Source: Kappaphycus alvarezii
Lineage: Eukaryota > Rhodophyta > Florideophyceae > Gigartinales > Solieriaceae
Length of the DNA stretch: 64,000 nucleotides
Direction: 5' to 3'
Assembly: GCA_002205965.3 (NCBI GenBank)
Contig: NADL03000635.1
Location: 806,001-870,000, forward strand
The position numbers and the translations under genes are program-made. The notes beneath the pieces are model-generated. The model had not been told where the DNA came from. It ran no database searches and saw only the letters and a program-made list of their open reading frames with translations. Below are positions 21,753-33,423 of the stretch, piece after piece (the stretch's first letter is position 1; every line of letters begins with the position of its first letter).

Positions 21753-22424
21753 CTAAATGTATTCTGTTGACTGAGATGAATCCCGAGATAAAATATTACT
21801 CATATCGATAGGTATAGATCCATCAAATAAAAAGAGCTTGAGCATGTAAGATACAGGACTGTCCCTTTTTGTGAGCGGGTCGGAAGGATTAATTGAACCA
21901 GGTACCCATAGCATTTTCTTGATTTTGTTCGTTTCGAAATTATATCGAATTAATTGAGCATCCGTTATAATAGATTTTTCTTCAGGCACACGATAAGTAG
22001 ATAAATAGCTGAATAGATCTTTTGAATCAACAGCAACATGAAGAGGAATATTGATATTGAGAATTGTACTCTATGCTGCTACAATAGTTTTTTCTTCCTC
22101 GATAGCTTCATTAGCAGCCAATATTTCACCAGATGCAATAGATTTAACAGGACGCCGAGATAGATGTGAATGCCAATAAATTGTATGAAATATTGATTTC
22201 TAATTTAAGGAGCCAATTAGCAACCCACCAATACATCCAAGTTGCGCATTTATCGAACCGGCTGGTTTTCCAGCATTAGAAAAAAACCAACAACTAATAA
22301 ATTGAAATTTCCAGAAACTTACGGGAGCTGATACGTGCTCGTAGAACCAAAAGATTTTAAATTCCGAAGCATAGAAAATTGAATAGATAAATCACCAACC
22401 AATGGATTTTGTAGTATAATAGAG
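21753..22424 (-). pseudogene. Ty1/copia RNase H end of C2
   Basis: The minus-strand frames give NAGKPAGSINAQLGCIGG, then RRPVKSIASGEILAANEAI and finally ITDAQLIRYNFETNKIKKML and WVPGSINPSDPLTKRDSP. This is the copia RNase H pattern (the Gly-x-Leu-Gly strand, Ser-x-Ala-x-Gly-Glu, Asp-x-Leu and the C-terminal Asp-Pro-Leu-Thr-Lys). Several stops and frame changes occur between 22420 and 21990. The end at 21753 lies 11 bases from the polypurine tract, as expected for a complete 3' end. Confidence 0.75.
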
Positions 22425-23183
22425 TGGAGGGTCCACGCACCAGGTCCCCACCTGGGGGGTTTTAGAAGCGAGACTTCTTCGGGAGACCAGTATAGCTGGG
22501 CTAGAAAGCTATGACAGTAGCAGGGTAAAGCGACCGTAGGTCGTGCTCGAAAAGGACTAGGAGGACGCCCTAAGATCCTCCAGGTGGGCCTGGATTGGGG
22601 ATTTGAGAAGGGAAAAGGGGAGAAAAGGAGAAAGGAAGGAGGAGGGAGATGGTTAGTTACGGTAGGCGATCCTACTCCGGGAAACGCCCGAAAGGGTTAG
22701 TAAAATATGACTACTCCGGTCACTGTGTCTACTACGGACACGAATAGCGCCGCCCACTCCGGACCCACGCTAGTTGGTCTAGCTGTAGTTATCCTGTGCA
22801 GCGCCAGGCTTGATGGTCACTCACCTAGGCAAAAACTAGACAAACTACACTGGAATACTCTGGTCTCGGTGGTGCTGGTTAGGGAATTTTGGGGATGGAA
22901 GTTGGTCCATTGGTTCGATCGTTTACTGGTAGGGATCCTAAGGCCGACGGCCCTAAGTAGTAACGGTGCCACCTACTGTGGAACGGTCAGCTAATTAGTC
23001 CTACAGTAATTACCAAAATAAAGAAATAACTAAGGGAATAAATGTAATTGCCTTGGCCTTAAACGTGGCCCTCAAACGTGGCAATCACACGTGGCACGAA
23101 ACGCGTGCCAGGGACAGGGCAGCCTGTCCGTACTGTAGTGAGAACAGTATGCGCACGCGAAAATAGAAGGCCAGGTTCCGACA
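22425..23183 (-). repeat. solo LTR of the G1 chromovirus family
   Basis: Plus-strand ends are TGGAGGGTCCACGCACC and GGCCAGGTTCCGACA, and it is collinear with 8634-9306. It lies between two copia fragments (C2 to the left, C1 to the right). No polypurine tract follows it and the 5-base flanks (TAGAG and GATTT) do not match. It keeps the hairpin layout of the other copy with different arm sequences: CAGGT-cccc-ACCTG at 22441-22454, AGAAG-cgaga-CTTCT at 22464-22478 and CGACC-gta-GGTCG near 22530. Confidence 0.85.
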
Positions 23184-23199
23184 GATTTGACCTTTTCTG

Positions 23200-24857
23200 T
23201 TGTAAATAACCTACTGCAAAAGCAGGCACTAGAGATGCAACCATGCCCAAACAGAAAATTGAACCATTTAACGAATTGAAATTGAAGTTTTCGAAAGTCA
23301 GGTTTTCCTCGACGATTTCTTGATATTGAATGCCATTTTCGATAAGTTCTCGTTCTTGGTGGATTCGGACATTTATGTGCTTGTTTCGTTTTAAGTTAGA
23401 AATGTCAGTAGCCCAGACAAAGGAACAACTGTTGTCTTGGCAGATTTTCGTAGGGTGTTTTTGTTTATATCCGAGTTCCGAAGATAGATTTCTAAGCCAA
23501 TGTACACATTTTGCAACTGTCGAGAGGCTCATGTACTCAGTTTCTGTAGATGAGAGTTTTACACATGATAGTTTCTAACTTTTCCATGAAATTGGCTTGC
23601 CGCCAAAGGGTACGACATTTTCGGTCACAGATTTGCATTCAGCCGCTCCTGCCTAATCTGAGTCAGCATGTGTTGATAAAATTTGTGTGTTAGGAGATAT
23701 GAGGAGGCCAAATGATTTGGTCCCACAAAGGTACCTGAACACTCTTTTGACTGCGGTCCAATGTATGTACTGTGGTTCGCTCAAGTGTCTGCTCAAGATG
23801 TTGACTGCGACCGCAGTATCGGGTCTTGTACGTGTCGTTAGGTAAAGAAAATTTCCAATCGTTTCTCGATAAGGTACTTTTTCCATCTCCAGAGCCTCGG
23901 AGGAAGTTCTCGTCTGCCTCGTAATTAGAGCCTTGTAACTTCCTTGGTCAATAGTGGTTCTTACTGCGCGAGACTTGTGCATATGAAATGTCTCAAGAAA
24001 CTCCTCTACGTATTATTTTTGTCACAAATAGAAATTTTTGTCCAGGCGCTCGATCTTAACACCAACAAAACTGCTCACTGATCCTAATTCGGTTAGGTTG
24101 AACGATGACTGTAATCCATTTTCCACATTCTGTAGTGTTTTTTCTGATTTTTTGATACCCAGAATATCATCGACATATGCTAGAACGATCGCTTTTGTAC
24201 CATGTTGTTGCGAAATAAATCCACACCCTTCATGCTTGAGCGGTTAGATCAGCATGCTTGAGCGGTTAGAAACCCATTTCGATGATTTTTTCACGAAATA
24301 GATTGTACCAAACTCTACCGGATTTTTAAGTCGTATATGGTCTTAATAAGACGGCATAAATGATTTGGCTTGTCAGTATTTTCAAAGCCTCTTGGTTGTT
24401 CCATATAGATACTTTCATTGAGTGTGCCATATAGGAAGGCGCCTTTGACATCCGAATGATGTATTATCGCTCCTTCGAATGCAGAGATACCAAGTGCGAA
24501 GCGGATGGTTGCTTACCGGGGAGAAGTGTTTTTCCTAATCAAACTTATTTTGTCGATGCACTTATCTATTGTACTATCCAGATTTCGCTTGACCTTGAGA
24601 GCGAGCTTGCATAGTAGTACATGATCCCCCACTGGTCTCAGTATGAGCTCCCATGTTCCGCGGCTGTTTAATTCTTGCAATTTCTTTTGGATCTCCATGT
24701 TCCATTCAGCCTTTTGTGGGGACTTCAAAGCTTCTTCGAGAGTCATTTCATCGGAATGATATCTTGAGATATCATTTAACTGTGCTCGGTTCAGTGCTAA
24801 AGCTCTATTCCGAGTTCTCCCATTTGTACGTAAAGGCGCGAGATAGTAAATCAGCAT
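23200..24857 (-). pseudogene. Ty1/copia reverse transcriptase and RNase H of C1
   Basis: On the minus strand, MTLEEALKSPQKAEWNMEIQ and RGTWELILRPVGDHVL begin the copia polymerase. The active-site motif follows as VLAYVDDILGIKKSEK, with both Asp residues present. Then come VPYRETIGNFLYLTTRTRPD, HWTAVKRVFRYLCGTKSFGL and the RNase H end KICQDNSCSFVWATDISN and KRNKHINVRIHQERELIENG. Stops and frame changes near 24500, 24250, 24000 and 23640 break it into four pieces. The order and strand agree with integrase and gag upstream at higher coordinates. Confidence 0.9.
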
Positions 24858-26099
24858 TTATTCAATCTCCTCAGCGCTTGGCTCCTTGATTGTGCGACTA
24901 CGATTTTCATAATTAGTGATATCATCATCAGAATCATTATGGGTATCATCGAAGTCCTCGAGGAAGATTTTGCTGATTACTTCTTGGTTTTCTTGTGGTT
25001 CAGAACTTGTTTGTGTAATAGCCGCATCATTTCCATCATCTGATTAGGGGTATCCAGAAACCACACTTTCGTCACGCTGTACATGTCCTTTTCGAAGTAG
25101 CTTCCAAGTTTTGGGGTTGAATGCCCGCAGCATTGCGCCATTTACTGAACCCATTAATATCATAGGTATAACTTCTAGATCAAGTCTTTTGCGTTTCGCT
25201 GAAGGTACATGGACATATACCAGGCATCCGAATGTCCTGAGTGTGCTTGGGTTCGGCGTCTTTCCATGCAGTGCTGCATGAGGTTATTTTCCATTCAGTG
25301 AGCTGTGTAGGCAAGCGTTATACATAAAAACAGCGTAAAGCAAGGCCTTCCCCCAGAAATGATGGCTTAAATTTACCTGGTAAAAAATTGCACGGACTTT
25401 TTCAATTAGAGTTCTGTTCATTATCTCGACCCAAACATTCAACTTAGCATTTTATGGTGCCTTCGTTGAGTGCATGATGCCCTCTTGTCGAAACAGAGTC
25501 TCAATCTCTCCATTAACAAATTATGTACCTTTGTCAGTGTGGATAATACTCTTAACATATATTGCCGTTTGAATAGTTGTAGAAATTATTTGAAGATATC
25601 GACTGCTTCGTTCTTTCTACGCAGCAAATAGGCCCATGTGTATCGAACGGTACCATCAATAAAGAAGAGGACGTATTTATCTTTTCTCGACTCTGTTGTT
25701 GAATTGGTCCACATATATCTGCGAATAGAATGTCTCCTACTAACTTTTCGGTTTCAGTAAGGCTGTGATTGTGCGGTTCTCTGCTCTTCTTTTCCTCAAC
25801 ACAAATGTCGCAATCGACTCTGTCGATTTTAGTGTTCTTTTCAATTCCGTAATATTTCTTTCTTTTTAGAATTTGCTGAATCGCGTTTTTGTTGATGTGT
25901 CCCATCCTTGGATGCCAGGTATCGATTGTCTCTGGTGTCTCTTTGAAGAAAATTTTCTTTCATGTTTTATGACCGAGTTTTTGTCCATCTCATTTTTCTT
26001 TAAATGAGTGGAGTTGGCACAAACTTGTGCATTTTTGTTCATAAGCTCTTTGTATGTCCAATATAGTCCATCTTGTTTCCTTCGTGCTGTTTCAGGCAT
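24858..26099 (-). pseudogene. Ty1/copia integrase of C1
   Basis: The zinc-binding start is MGHINKNAIQQILKRKKYYG, then VDCDICVEEKKSREPHNHSL and DILFADICGPIQQQS with the first catalytic Asp. The second Asp region follows near 25530 (IIHTDKGT, then a stop), and the sequence continues through NRTLIEKVRAIFYQVNLSHH and FWGKALLYAVFMYNACLHS to TLRTFGCLVYVHVPS. These are hallmarks of the copia integrase, which precedes the polymerase. The frame changes at least three times. The linker to the polymerase (25100-24860) is acidic. Confidence 0.85.
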
Positions 26100-27316
26100 T
26101 TAATTTAACTTATTGCTGTATATGGAGCATTTTAAATTTATCATGCGTACATTAATACTTATTTTATTCAAACTTGGTACGGAAAGTATGTTGAGGCTTA
26201 GTTTACATTCCAGTCTTGTTACTCTGCACTGCGGTAGAGTCTCCAAGTAATATTTCTTGACTTTGAGTATTCCACATGCAAAGTAACATCCTCTTGTCAT
26301 ATCACATGTGGTTTGTTGCTCCACTTTCTACCATAAACTTGCATTGTTTAGGTTCAATTTCGGATCTCGCTGTTAAAACAGTCAATGATGTTGACTGCAG
26401 TGCTCTTGATTGTGCCAAAACAGGCTTCTTCTTGACAATTTTAGCGGAATTGCCTCTCTTGTATCTCTGACTGCCTTTGTAGTTCTTGGAATCTATATTC
26501 AAGAAGAAGTCACTGGCTTTATGTTCTTTCTCATGGCAGAAATGGCATTGAAATGTTTTTCTTTTCGAAAATGCAGCCGTAACGTCGCTTTAATCTGTGG
26601 CGGACGCTTGATATTTCTCCCTGTACTCTTCAATGAGATTGACACTAACTACGTGCCCTGTTGTCTTATCTTCATCCTTGGTTCGGATAGTTGCTACCGT
26701 GGATTCATAGTCAGGGCATTCTTTAAATGAAGCTGATAAAGTTGAAACCTGCATCAATTCAGTTAACTAAATTCCTGCGTTACTCAGCTTAGGGGAAATT
26801 TTTGGATTATTTTAATGCATGGAAGATGTGGTCGGTTATACCCACGAGGCTATTACGTTATGCTGGATAAGTCCTCGCTGATCGGTAACACTACAGTTGG
26901 TGAAGCATGTTTCAAGTTCTCCTACGTGATCTTACATGTTTTCATCAGAGGTAAGAGATTTGCTGAACACTTCAGTAATAAATAAACTTAGATTATTGCT
27001 GGTGTTTTTGCCTGCGTAACGAGTGGAGAGCCTTGTCCACATTTCATGTGGATCTTGGCAGTATTTTTGCGCCACCTTCCGTGACTTGTCTCCGAGTGCA
27101 ATTATGAGTAATTCGGGAGCTTTTGCTTTACGTTTTTAATATGATGCTGGTAATTCTTAGTAGTTTTCACTTCTCTCATTCGGTTCCTCTTCAGTCCCGT
27201 CTACAATTTCGATGCAATTCTTAGTTTCAATTATTGCGTCTAATCGTAGTTTCAATAGATGAAAACACTCTGTGTCCTTGCTGCTAAATTTGCGCACGGA
27301 TATTTTGTCTGTGTAC
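26100..27316 (-). pseudogene. Ty1/copia gag and protease start of C1
   Basis: On the minus strand the gag part runs from a 5' truncation at 27316 (KISVRKFSSKDTECFHLLKL) through KYCQDPHEMWTRLSTRYAGK to FITEVFSKSLTSDENM. The zinc knuckle reads CHFCHEKEHKASDF, so its last Cys has become Phe. The protease motif reads FMVESGATNHM, with Glu in place of the catalytic Asp of the usual Asp-Ser-Gly-Ala. The gag is interrupted at 26797-26840 by the dispersed GATGTGGTCGGT motif. Together with several stops this shows the element is dead. Confidence 0.8.
26797..26840 (+). repeat. dispersed GATGTGGTCGGT motif inserted in C1 gag
   Basis: GGGGAAATTTTTGGATTATT continues to ATGCATGGAAGATGTGGTCGGT. It differs from the left end of the 17963-18212 element by only a few bases. 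It sits inside copia gag sequence that resumes on both sides. Confidence 0.75.
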
Positions 27317-27445
27317 AGGGGGGTTAATTTACTGTGGTAGATATGTGGGTTGGAATCCAGTAAATTTGCACCGGAGCGTAGATATCGTATCATGGCCAAG
27401 CCGATTGCGAAACAGTAGAATGCGTCGAAAGCTGTGGATGGCATA
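27317..27445 (-). repeat. RLE-B 3' tail, inverted copy of 14668-14790
   Basis: The plus-strand text GGTTAATTTACTGTGGTAGA through CGTCGAAAGCTGTGGATGGC is the reverse complement of 14668-14790 with few changes. It marks the truncation point of copia element C1. The next 190 bases (27446-27639) hold no recognised gene. They include GGGCTATGCTGTCAGGGTAA, also found near 39752. Confidence 0.8.
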
Positions 27446-27639
27446 TTTTGTCTTATTTTGTGTCCATTTTGTAAAGAAGTGGCTCATTGATAATACAGGG
27501 CTTGAGACTATAGCGATGCTGCCACTGAAAAAAAGCCGCCTCAAGGGCTATGCTGTCAGGGTAAATTGTGCACGTGATTACTGTCTTGCAGAGAAGTGAG
27601 GGATCTTGTTTTGTCAGAATTTAATGGACGTCATAAGGG

Positions 27640-27888
27640 CCCTTTGGGGATGCAAATGGTAGGGAGATAGCAATGTAAATTCGCGCGGAACGTGGCCGTT
27701 GGAGCGATGGAGGCATATGGTAAGGTCCGTGCGGTACTTACTCAGAGGCACGCTGCCGCGGCCGTATTGTCCGACGCAGCCTGTCTGCTGGGGGGCCTCG
27801 AGCCGGCTTTTGAGGGTAATTTCAGAGGTATTACTGGGCACTCTGTAGGATATTCCGGGCCACAACCGACCATATCTTTCAAATATTA
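27640..27888 (+). pseudogene. RLE-B C-terminal fragment followed by an end motif
   Basis: The frame at 27692 reads VRAVLTQRHAAAAVLSDAAC then LLGGLEPAF, the same C-terminal signature as at 14560-14655. It runs into an inverted copy of the GATATGGTCGGTTG motif (27847-27888). The arrangement, RLE-B fragment then inverted motif, is the same as at 18013-18212. Confidence 0.65.
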
Positions 27889-28129
27889 AATCACCCTACA
27901 ATTACCCCTGTATTACTGTACAGTACAGTACTTTAGGTAGATAAATCTGTTATACAGAAAGGGTGTGCGAATGTGCCAGCGCAGCACCTTTGACAGCTCA
28001 GCAGGAATGCTTAGATATTTTATGATATTAATCTAGTACCAAATGCTACTGTAGCCATTAGATTTAATTTTTTTTGGTAGACTAGTTCTATACTGTACTG
28101 TACTGCACTTCCAAATACAGTGCAGACGG

Positions 28130-28568
28130 GCTACAAAAAAGTCTATATAAGGGCTTGCGTACCGAGTAGCGGAGCAAGTCCAAGATAATAATCATCAGCC
28201 ATCAGACAGAAGAAGTAAACAACTGTTCTTGCCGCAATAAGGGGAAGCCAAACCGTCGAGCACAACGGCCAGTAGTTGTGTCAGACTTTGTAAGCTCGGC
28301 TTGTAGGGCTTACAGTAGACTTGCACCAGCAACCTTGCTGCGTGCTACACGTGTCATACCTTTTGGGCTGTGATACTACATTCGCGAATTATCCTCACAG
28401 TGTCCTCAGTTTTATTCCACACTTTGTTCTTACAACTGCATGCTACTCTACTGAACAAAAGCCTGGAAATCTCTTCGTCAACGGTGAACCAGAGTATTAT
28501 TGCTCACACAATAAATTTCTGTTGGAAACAAGCCAGAACTTATCCTTATTTCTAGGTTATTGATCAAC
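28130..28568 (+). promoter_or_regulatory. presumed 5' LTR/leader of copia-order element C3, with TATA box
   Basis: TCTATATAAGGGC at about 28142 is a good TATA box followed by a GC-richer leader. AATAAA occurs near 28510. The gag frame opens at 28569, just after TAGGTTATTGATCAAC, which could contain the primer-binding region. No second copy of this LTR exists in the window, so its limits cannot be set. Confidence 0.45.
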
Positions 28569-30305
28569 ATGGATGAAGGAAGCACTGCCGATACATCGGA
28601 CTTGTTTCTGTCTGAGATAGCACTGGAAAATGTCTCTCAAGAGGTTTTAGGATTCATCAACTCAATTCGAATATTCGAGAATCGTGTCTCCGCTTGGTCT
28701 ATGACTGGAACTCAAGTATTCGATGAGATTGCCGAAGTTTTTCCACCTGCTGTATTGTTCTCTCCTGCTATACAAGCTCTGCCTATTGCTTGTAAAGCAC
28801 TTCGTGACTGGTTGAATGACCGTGGTGCAAATATGCCGCCGCATTGCTCCCGTCGTGTTATCCGCCAGCTAGCCGCTAATCTCTATACCGAAGACGAAGA
28901 CAAGTTAGCTGCAGAAGAAATAACAAAGGAAATAATGAAATCAGGTCGTCGTACAACCCGAAGAGGTCAGGAGCAATCAACCACCGAAGATGGACAATCT
29001 CTTGCTACATCCGTCACCACGCATCAGCACAAATTGGCGTACTACATCGGCTCTAGATTCCGTGACAAGGACCAAAAGTTCTCGGGAGACCTTGGTGAGT
29101 CATGAGTGGAATATGTTGCCGAGTACCAACAAGTCGCTCGTGACTATGGTCTCAGCGCTGCGCAGAAGAAGCAATACCTTCATAACCTTCTACGTGGGGA
29201 TGCTAAGAGATTTTACCTGGACCGAATTGATAACGAAGTTAATTCGTTTACTGAGTCCATAAACCTCATTGGTAATGAGTACAACTCCGTGGTTCGTCAA
29301 AATCGAGTGAAGAACTATCTCGGTGGACTTAGGTTATCTAAGTATACTTCTGAAGGCCTTGATTGGCTTGCAGCACTTGAAAAAATGTACAAGCTAATAA
29401 CAAAGCTTTCACCGCAAGTTCCTGTTTCGCACAGGAGTGAAGCACACAAGATTGAATTTCTTCGTAATGCTACCGTCAGTTATGCATGGCCAACGGAGCC
29501 GTTAAGTCGCGTCGCTACCCATGGACTCTCATTTCAGCAACTCTATGGAGAACTTGAAGCAGCCTTGCATCTCTCTAGGGAAGCCAAATTGGCAAACATG
29601 AGAGATAAAGTTGCAATTAGGTCACGTACTACTTCAGATGAGGACGAAAAGGTCCCTTGGATACTATATGAAGAAACTGCTCGCTACGCAAACCGACATA
29701 GTGGTGTCGGCGATACACGTAGTTACGGCCGTAGGAAGAATCCATCTGGACCAATTTCGGTCATGGGATGCTTCAATTGTGATTCCCCTGATCATATGGT
29801 AAGTTCATGTCCGCATAAGATCGATCTTGCTAAAGCCGCTCGTCGAAAAATGGAGTGCATGTCTAAGAGAAATGGAAACAACCAAAATGCTCAGGTTGTA
29901 TTGTTTGAATTATGTCAACAGTTCGACTCTGTAAATGAAACAAAAGAGGAAATGAGTCAAGAAGTACCAGATGAAACAAATGTACATGTTAACGATGAAG
30001 TTGAAGAAGAAAAAACAGGCTTTGATATCTTCGATGCACTTGTTAATTATGTCAGAGACACAAATGATGAAAAATCTGTAGCTGACGCTACAATCAACTT
30101 TACTTCTCCTTCGGCCCCAAAAGGCATTGAAAGGATCAATGGATCCTGTTTGTATACTGGAGCTCAGAGCTCCGTATTAGGGAAGAGTCAAGCTGAGGCA
30201 TACTACCGCCTTATGGGAATCCCTCTAGCTCTCATACCGTCAGCAGCAAAGGTCTACAAATTTGGAGAAAACAGGAAGGAAATCATCGGAAAAGCAAAGT
30301 TTTGA
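28569..30305 (+). pseudogene. gag and start of protease of C3, split by one in-frame TGA
   Basis: One frame runs from ATG 28569 to the stop at 30305 with a single interruption, TGA at 29103-29105. Downstream are helical gag segments (EYQQVARDYGLSAAQKKQYL, RGDAKRFYLDRIDNEVNSF), a perfect CCHC zinc knuckle (CFNCDSPDHMVSSC near 29770) and an acidic linker. The protease start reads SCLYTGAQSSVLGKSQAEAY, where Tyr occupies the catalytic Asp position of Asp-Thr-Gly-Ala. The rest of the protease (GDKRHMKIVLDVVDIEIPLL, LLGLDVLDK) follows to about 30400 after the stop. Gag packages element RNA; the protease would cleave the polyprotein. Confidence 0.85.
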
Positions 30306-31372
30306 ATCCCATATGGCGACAAACGTCACATGAAGATCGTTCTGGATGTTGTAGATATTGAAATACCACTTCTCTTAGGACTCGACGTACTTGATAAGTA
30401 AAATCTTCTAGTAGACACCGTGGACAATCGTATCAGATGCAAAGATACTGTCTGGAGCGCACTTCTCAGTCGAAATCTGGGCCATGCCTACTATGAATGG
30501 AACTACGAAGTTATGTATACAGAGCCCAAATTGAAAAGGATCCACCGACACTTTTATCACCCGCATCCGCTGAGAATATAAAAAATGATGAAGCAGGCCA
30601 AGGATCCTCAAGCGACACCAGAGACACTTAAGGCACTCGAAAAAGTTACTGAATCTTGTGATGTTTGTCAAAGGATTTCGAAACAACCTGGTCGTTTCCG
30701 CGCCGTACTGCCAAGCGAAGACGTAGTCTTTAACCGAACTGTGCTTATGGATCTTATGTACTTGGAAAGCATGCCCGTACTACACATGGTTTGAAAGGAT
30801 ACGTTGTTCAATGCTGCAGTATTCCTCGATGTAAAGTCGGCAAACAACGTATGGACAGCTTATGTCCGCCAATGGGTTACAAAGTGCGTCGGATACTCGA
30901 AAGAAATTCACACTGATCATGGACCACAATTCGATAGTGACCGGTGGCGTCACTTGCTGCAAGCGAGTGGGATAACACGCTTGGACTCAGGTATCGAAAG
31001 ACATAATGCTATTGGCGTCGGTGAAAGTACCATGAATTCCTCCGACGAATTTATCGTAAGGTACGAATGGAGCACCCAAATATTTCGAAACATGACTGTC
31101 TTTCTCTTTCTTACCATGCCATGAACAACACCGCCGGGCCAGATGGATTTTCTCCCACTCTTCTCGTGTTTGAAATCGTTCCACAATTTCCGCTATGATT
31201 CTCAGATCCTCCCGAGCAGCGTGAGCGAATTAAATCATTACAAAATGCTCGCTCTGAAATGTCTAAGGCTGTTGCTTCTGCCCGCATCCGCACTGCTCTT
31301 AATCGTAACGTCCTGATTGCATCAGACCTTGAGATTAAAATTTGATCTCAAGTACTATTCTATCGCGAAAAG
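30306..31372 (+). pseudogene. integrase of C3
   Basis: The frame gives RIHRHFYHPHPLRI, then a stop, and CDVCQRISKQPGRFRAVLPS, the HHCC zinc-binding region. The core follows as NRTVLMDLMYLE with the first Asp, VGYSKEIHTDHGPQFDSDRW with the second, and GIERHNAIGVGE with a Glu. The C-terminal part appears as NTAGPDGFSPTLLVF and SEMSKAVASARIRTALNRNV. The place before the polymerase is the copia order. Stops at about 30580, 30793 and 31120 plus a frame change disrupt it. Confidence 0.8.
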
Positions 31373-32920
31373 TTGAAAGCATGGGAAGGCCCATACAAGG
31401 TTGTTGCAGGAGATGAAAAAAATCTTTGGATCAGTATCAATAACGAACTTAAAAGGGTTTCGATTGACAGAGTCCGTGAGCATATAACGGATCCGGATCA
31501 CCAGAAAGGACAGGCAAAATTGTCTGATAATGAGCGTGACGAAATAGATACCGTCTTTGATAGAGTATTCTCGGGCGAAACATTTCTTGCAACCGTTCAA
31601 GAAAGAATGGCTGAAGTTCGGGTCAAAACAGAGGGAAAAACTGATGTCTTCGAGACTCCAAGCCTAACTTATATCATGGAGAAAATTCCTACTGCTGAGA
31701 AAAGATCTAACTCCGCAGCATTTGAAATAGCCAAACGCAACGAGATTCAGGGTCTTTCTGATCGCAAGGTCTGGGAAGTCGTCAATATTTCGTCTCTTCC
31801 CCCGAAGGCAAACATTATCGGTGGAAGATTTGAACTTACGCTAAAGAATTCTGGTAACGACCGTCAGAAGGCCAAATCACGTTTCGTTGGACAAGGCTAC
31901 AAAGATGACATGAAAGGTTTTGTAGTGCATAGCTGCCCAACGCTACGCCAAAGCTCCACAAAAATAATCCTTTCAGTATCTGCTATTCTTAATTACCGCC
32001 TCGCAATAATTTTATTTCGTTCAAGCTTACCTCCACGCGAAAGAAAAGCTAAGTCGTGATATATATCTTAAGATCCGTGAGGCAGATCGAAAGTTCTTCG
32101 ACATCCGGGGAGACCAAGCACTGAAGCTGAAAAAGCCTCTTTATGGTATATGTGATTCTGGCGACTACTGGGGCGCTACTCTCGAATTTTTCATCAAGAA
32201 AGAACTAGGAATGCTACCACTCGACGGAGATCCATCTCTTTACATGAAAAAAGGTACCGAAGGTACCGACGGACTTCTTATAGCCTATGTCTATGATAAT
32301 TTGTTTGCTCGAAATGAAATTTTGATAAGCTCATTGAACTCACAGCTCGTTCGTTTCAGTCAAAACCGGTCGACTATGAAAATCTTGAGTTCGTCGGCAT
32401 CCATAGTGAAACTGAAAAATCGATTGATGGTCAGCGAAATTTCTACGCCCATCAACCAGACTATCTTGACAAGCTCAGGACAATACTAAAGGATTCTACC
32501 TTTGAACTCTTTCGTTCCGTCAGAGCCGCATTAAGTTGGCTATCGCACTCTCGTCCAGACATATGCTGTGCAGTCAATCGTGCAGCACAAATAACCGTTG
32601 AAAAGTTCGGAAAAAAGGCTATAGACGAGCTTAACACTTCCATAAGCTATGTGAAAGATACCAAAGACATCCGTCTCAAATATTCTCCGCTCAATTTCAA
32701 CACTCTTAATATTCGTGCTTATGCAGATGCATCGTTTGCGACAAACACAGATCTCACTTCGCAGTTAGGATTCATTATTTTGCTTTGTGATGACGCAGAC
32801 CGCTGCCATGTTTTGAACTATAGCAGCAGCATACTCCAACGAATTACCGCCCACTTTGCCTCTTATCTCAATGCCGGAAAGCCATGGAAGGAGGTCTCGC
32901 CTCTCTCATAGCCGATCTCA
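31373..32920 (+). pseudogene. copia-type reverse transcriptase and partial RNase H of C3
   Basis: The first frame (31373-32059) gives AWEGPYKVVAGDEKNLWISI, RNEIQGLSDRKVWEVV, ANIIGGRFELTLKNSG and KAKSRFVGQGYKDDMKGFVV, the copia fingers. The palm continues in shifted frames with LKLKKPLYGICDSGDYWGA and LLIAYVYDNLFARNE, where Tyr replaces the first Asp of the usual YVDD. RNase H appears as ADASFATNTDLTSQLGFIIL and stops near 32910 without its C-terminal motif. The 3' end and LTR are missing, so the element is truncated as well as mutated. Confidence 0.85.
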
Positions 32921-33423
32921 CAGACCTCCACCCAATGCAATTTGGCTTCCAATGAAGAATGTGCCCCACACGCTCATAGCCACGGAAGCAGCTGTAATAC
33001 AAAAAATGGTCCTCCCTTCATGTAATACAGGAAATGGTCCTCTCTTCGTGTAATCCAGCAACCTACAACGATCCCGCCCCTAACTTCTCCCACCGTAATT
33101 TCCAAATTTACTTCCATTTCATCTAGATATTTTTATACTGTATTTAACCCCCTGAATCGACCCCAAATCAAGTTCCTTTTTCCTTTTTAGCTTACCTCCT
33201 CCTCCAAATTCGCCTTTTTGAGAACAAGGGCGGAAATGCACTACTGCAAAGTCCCTTGTAGATTTATTTTACCTATTCCTAATCTATAGAACCTGCCCCG
33301 GGAGCTTATTTAAACCCATTTATTCTAAGTTCCAAATGCCCCTGATCATTTTATTCAGCACTCCTCTCCCCCACACACCCAAAAACACCCTACATTGCCT
33401 CCCATTCCCCAACGTCTATCAAA
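32921..33423 (+). promoter_or_regulatory. gene-free stretch upstream of the acidic ORF
   Basis: No coding motif is seen. TATTTAAACCC at about 33308 lies 110 bases before the ATG and could be a TATA element. The leader is C-rich (CACCCAAAAACACCC) and the start context is TCAAAATGAAC. An ATGTAATACAGGAAATGGTC-like duplication occurs at 33000-33045. Confidence 0.35.

Noticed and set aside
22420..23188. Target-site duplication around the G1-type LTR at 22425-23183
   Set aside because: The five bases on each side (TAGAG and GATTT) do not match, and the flanks belong to two different copia elements.
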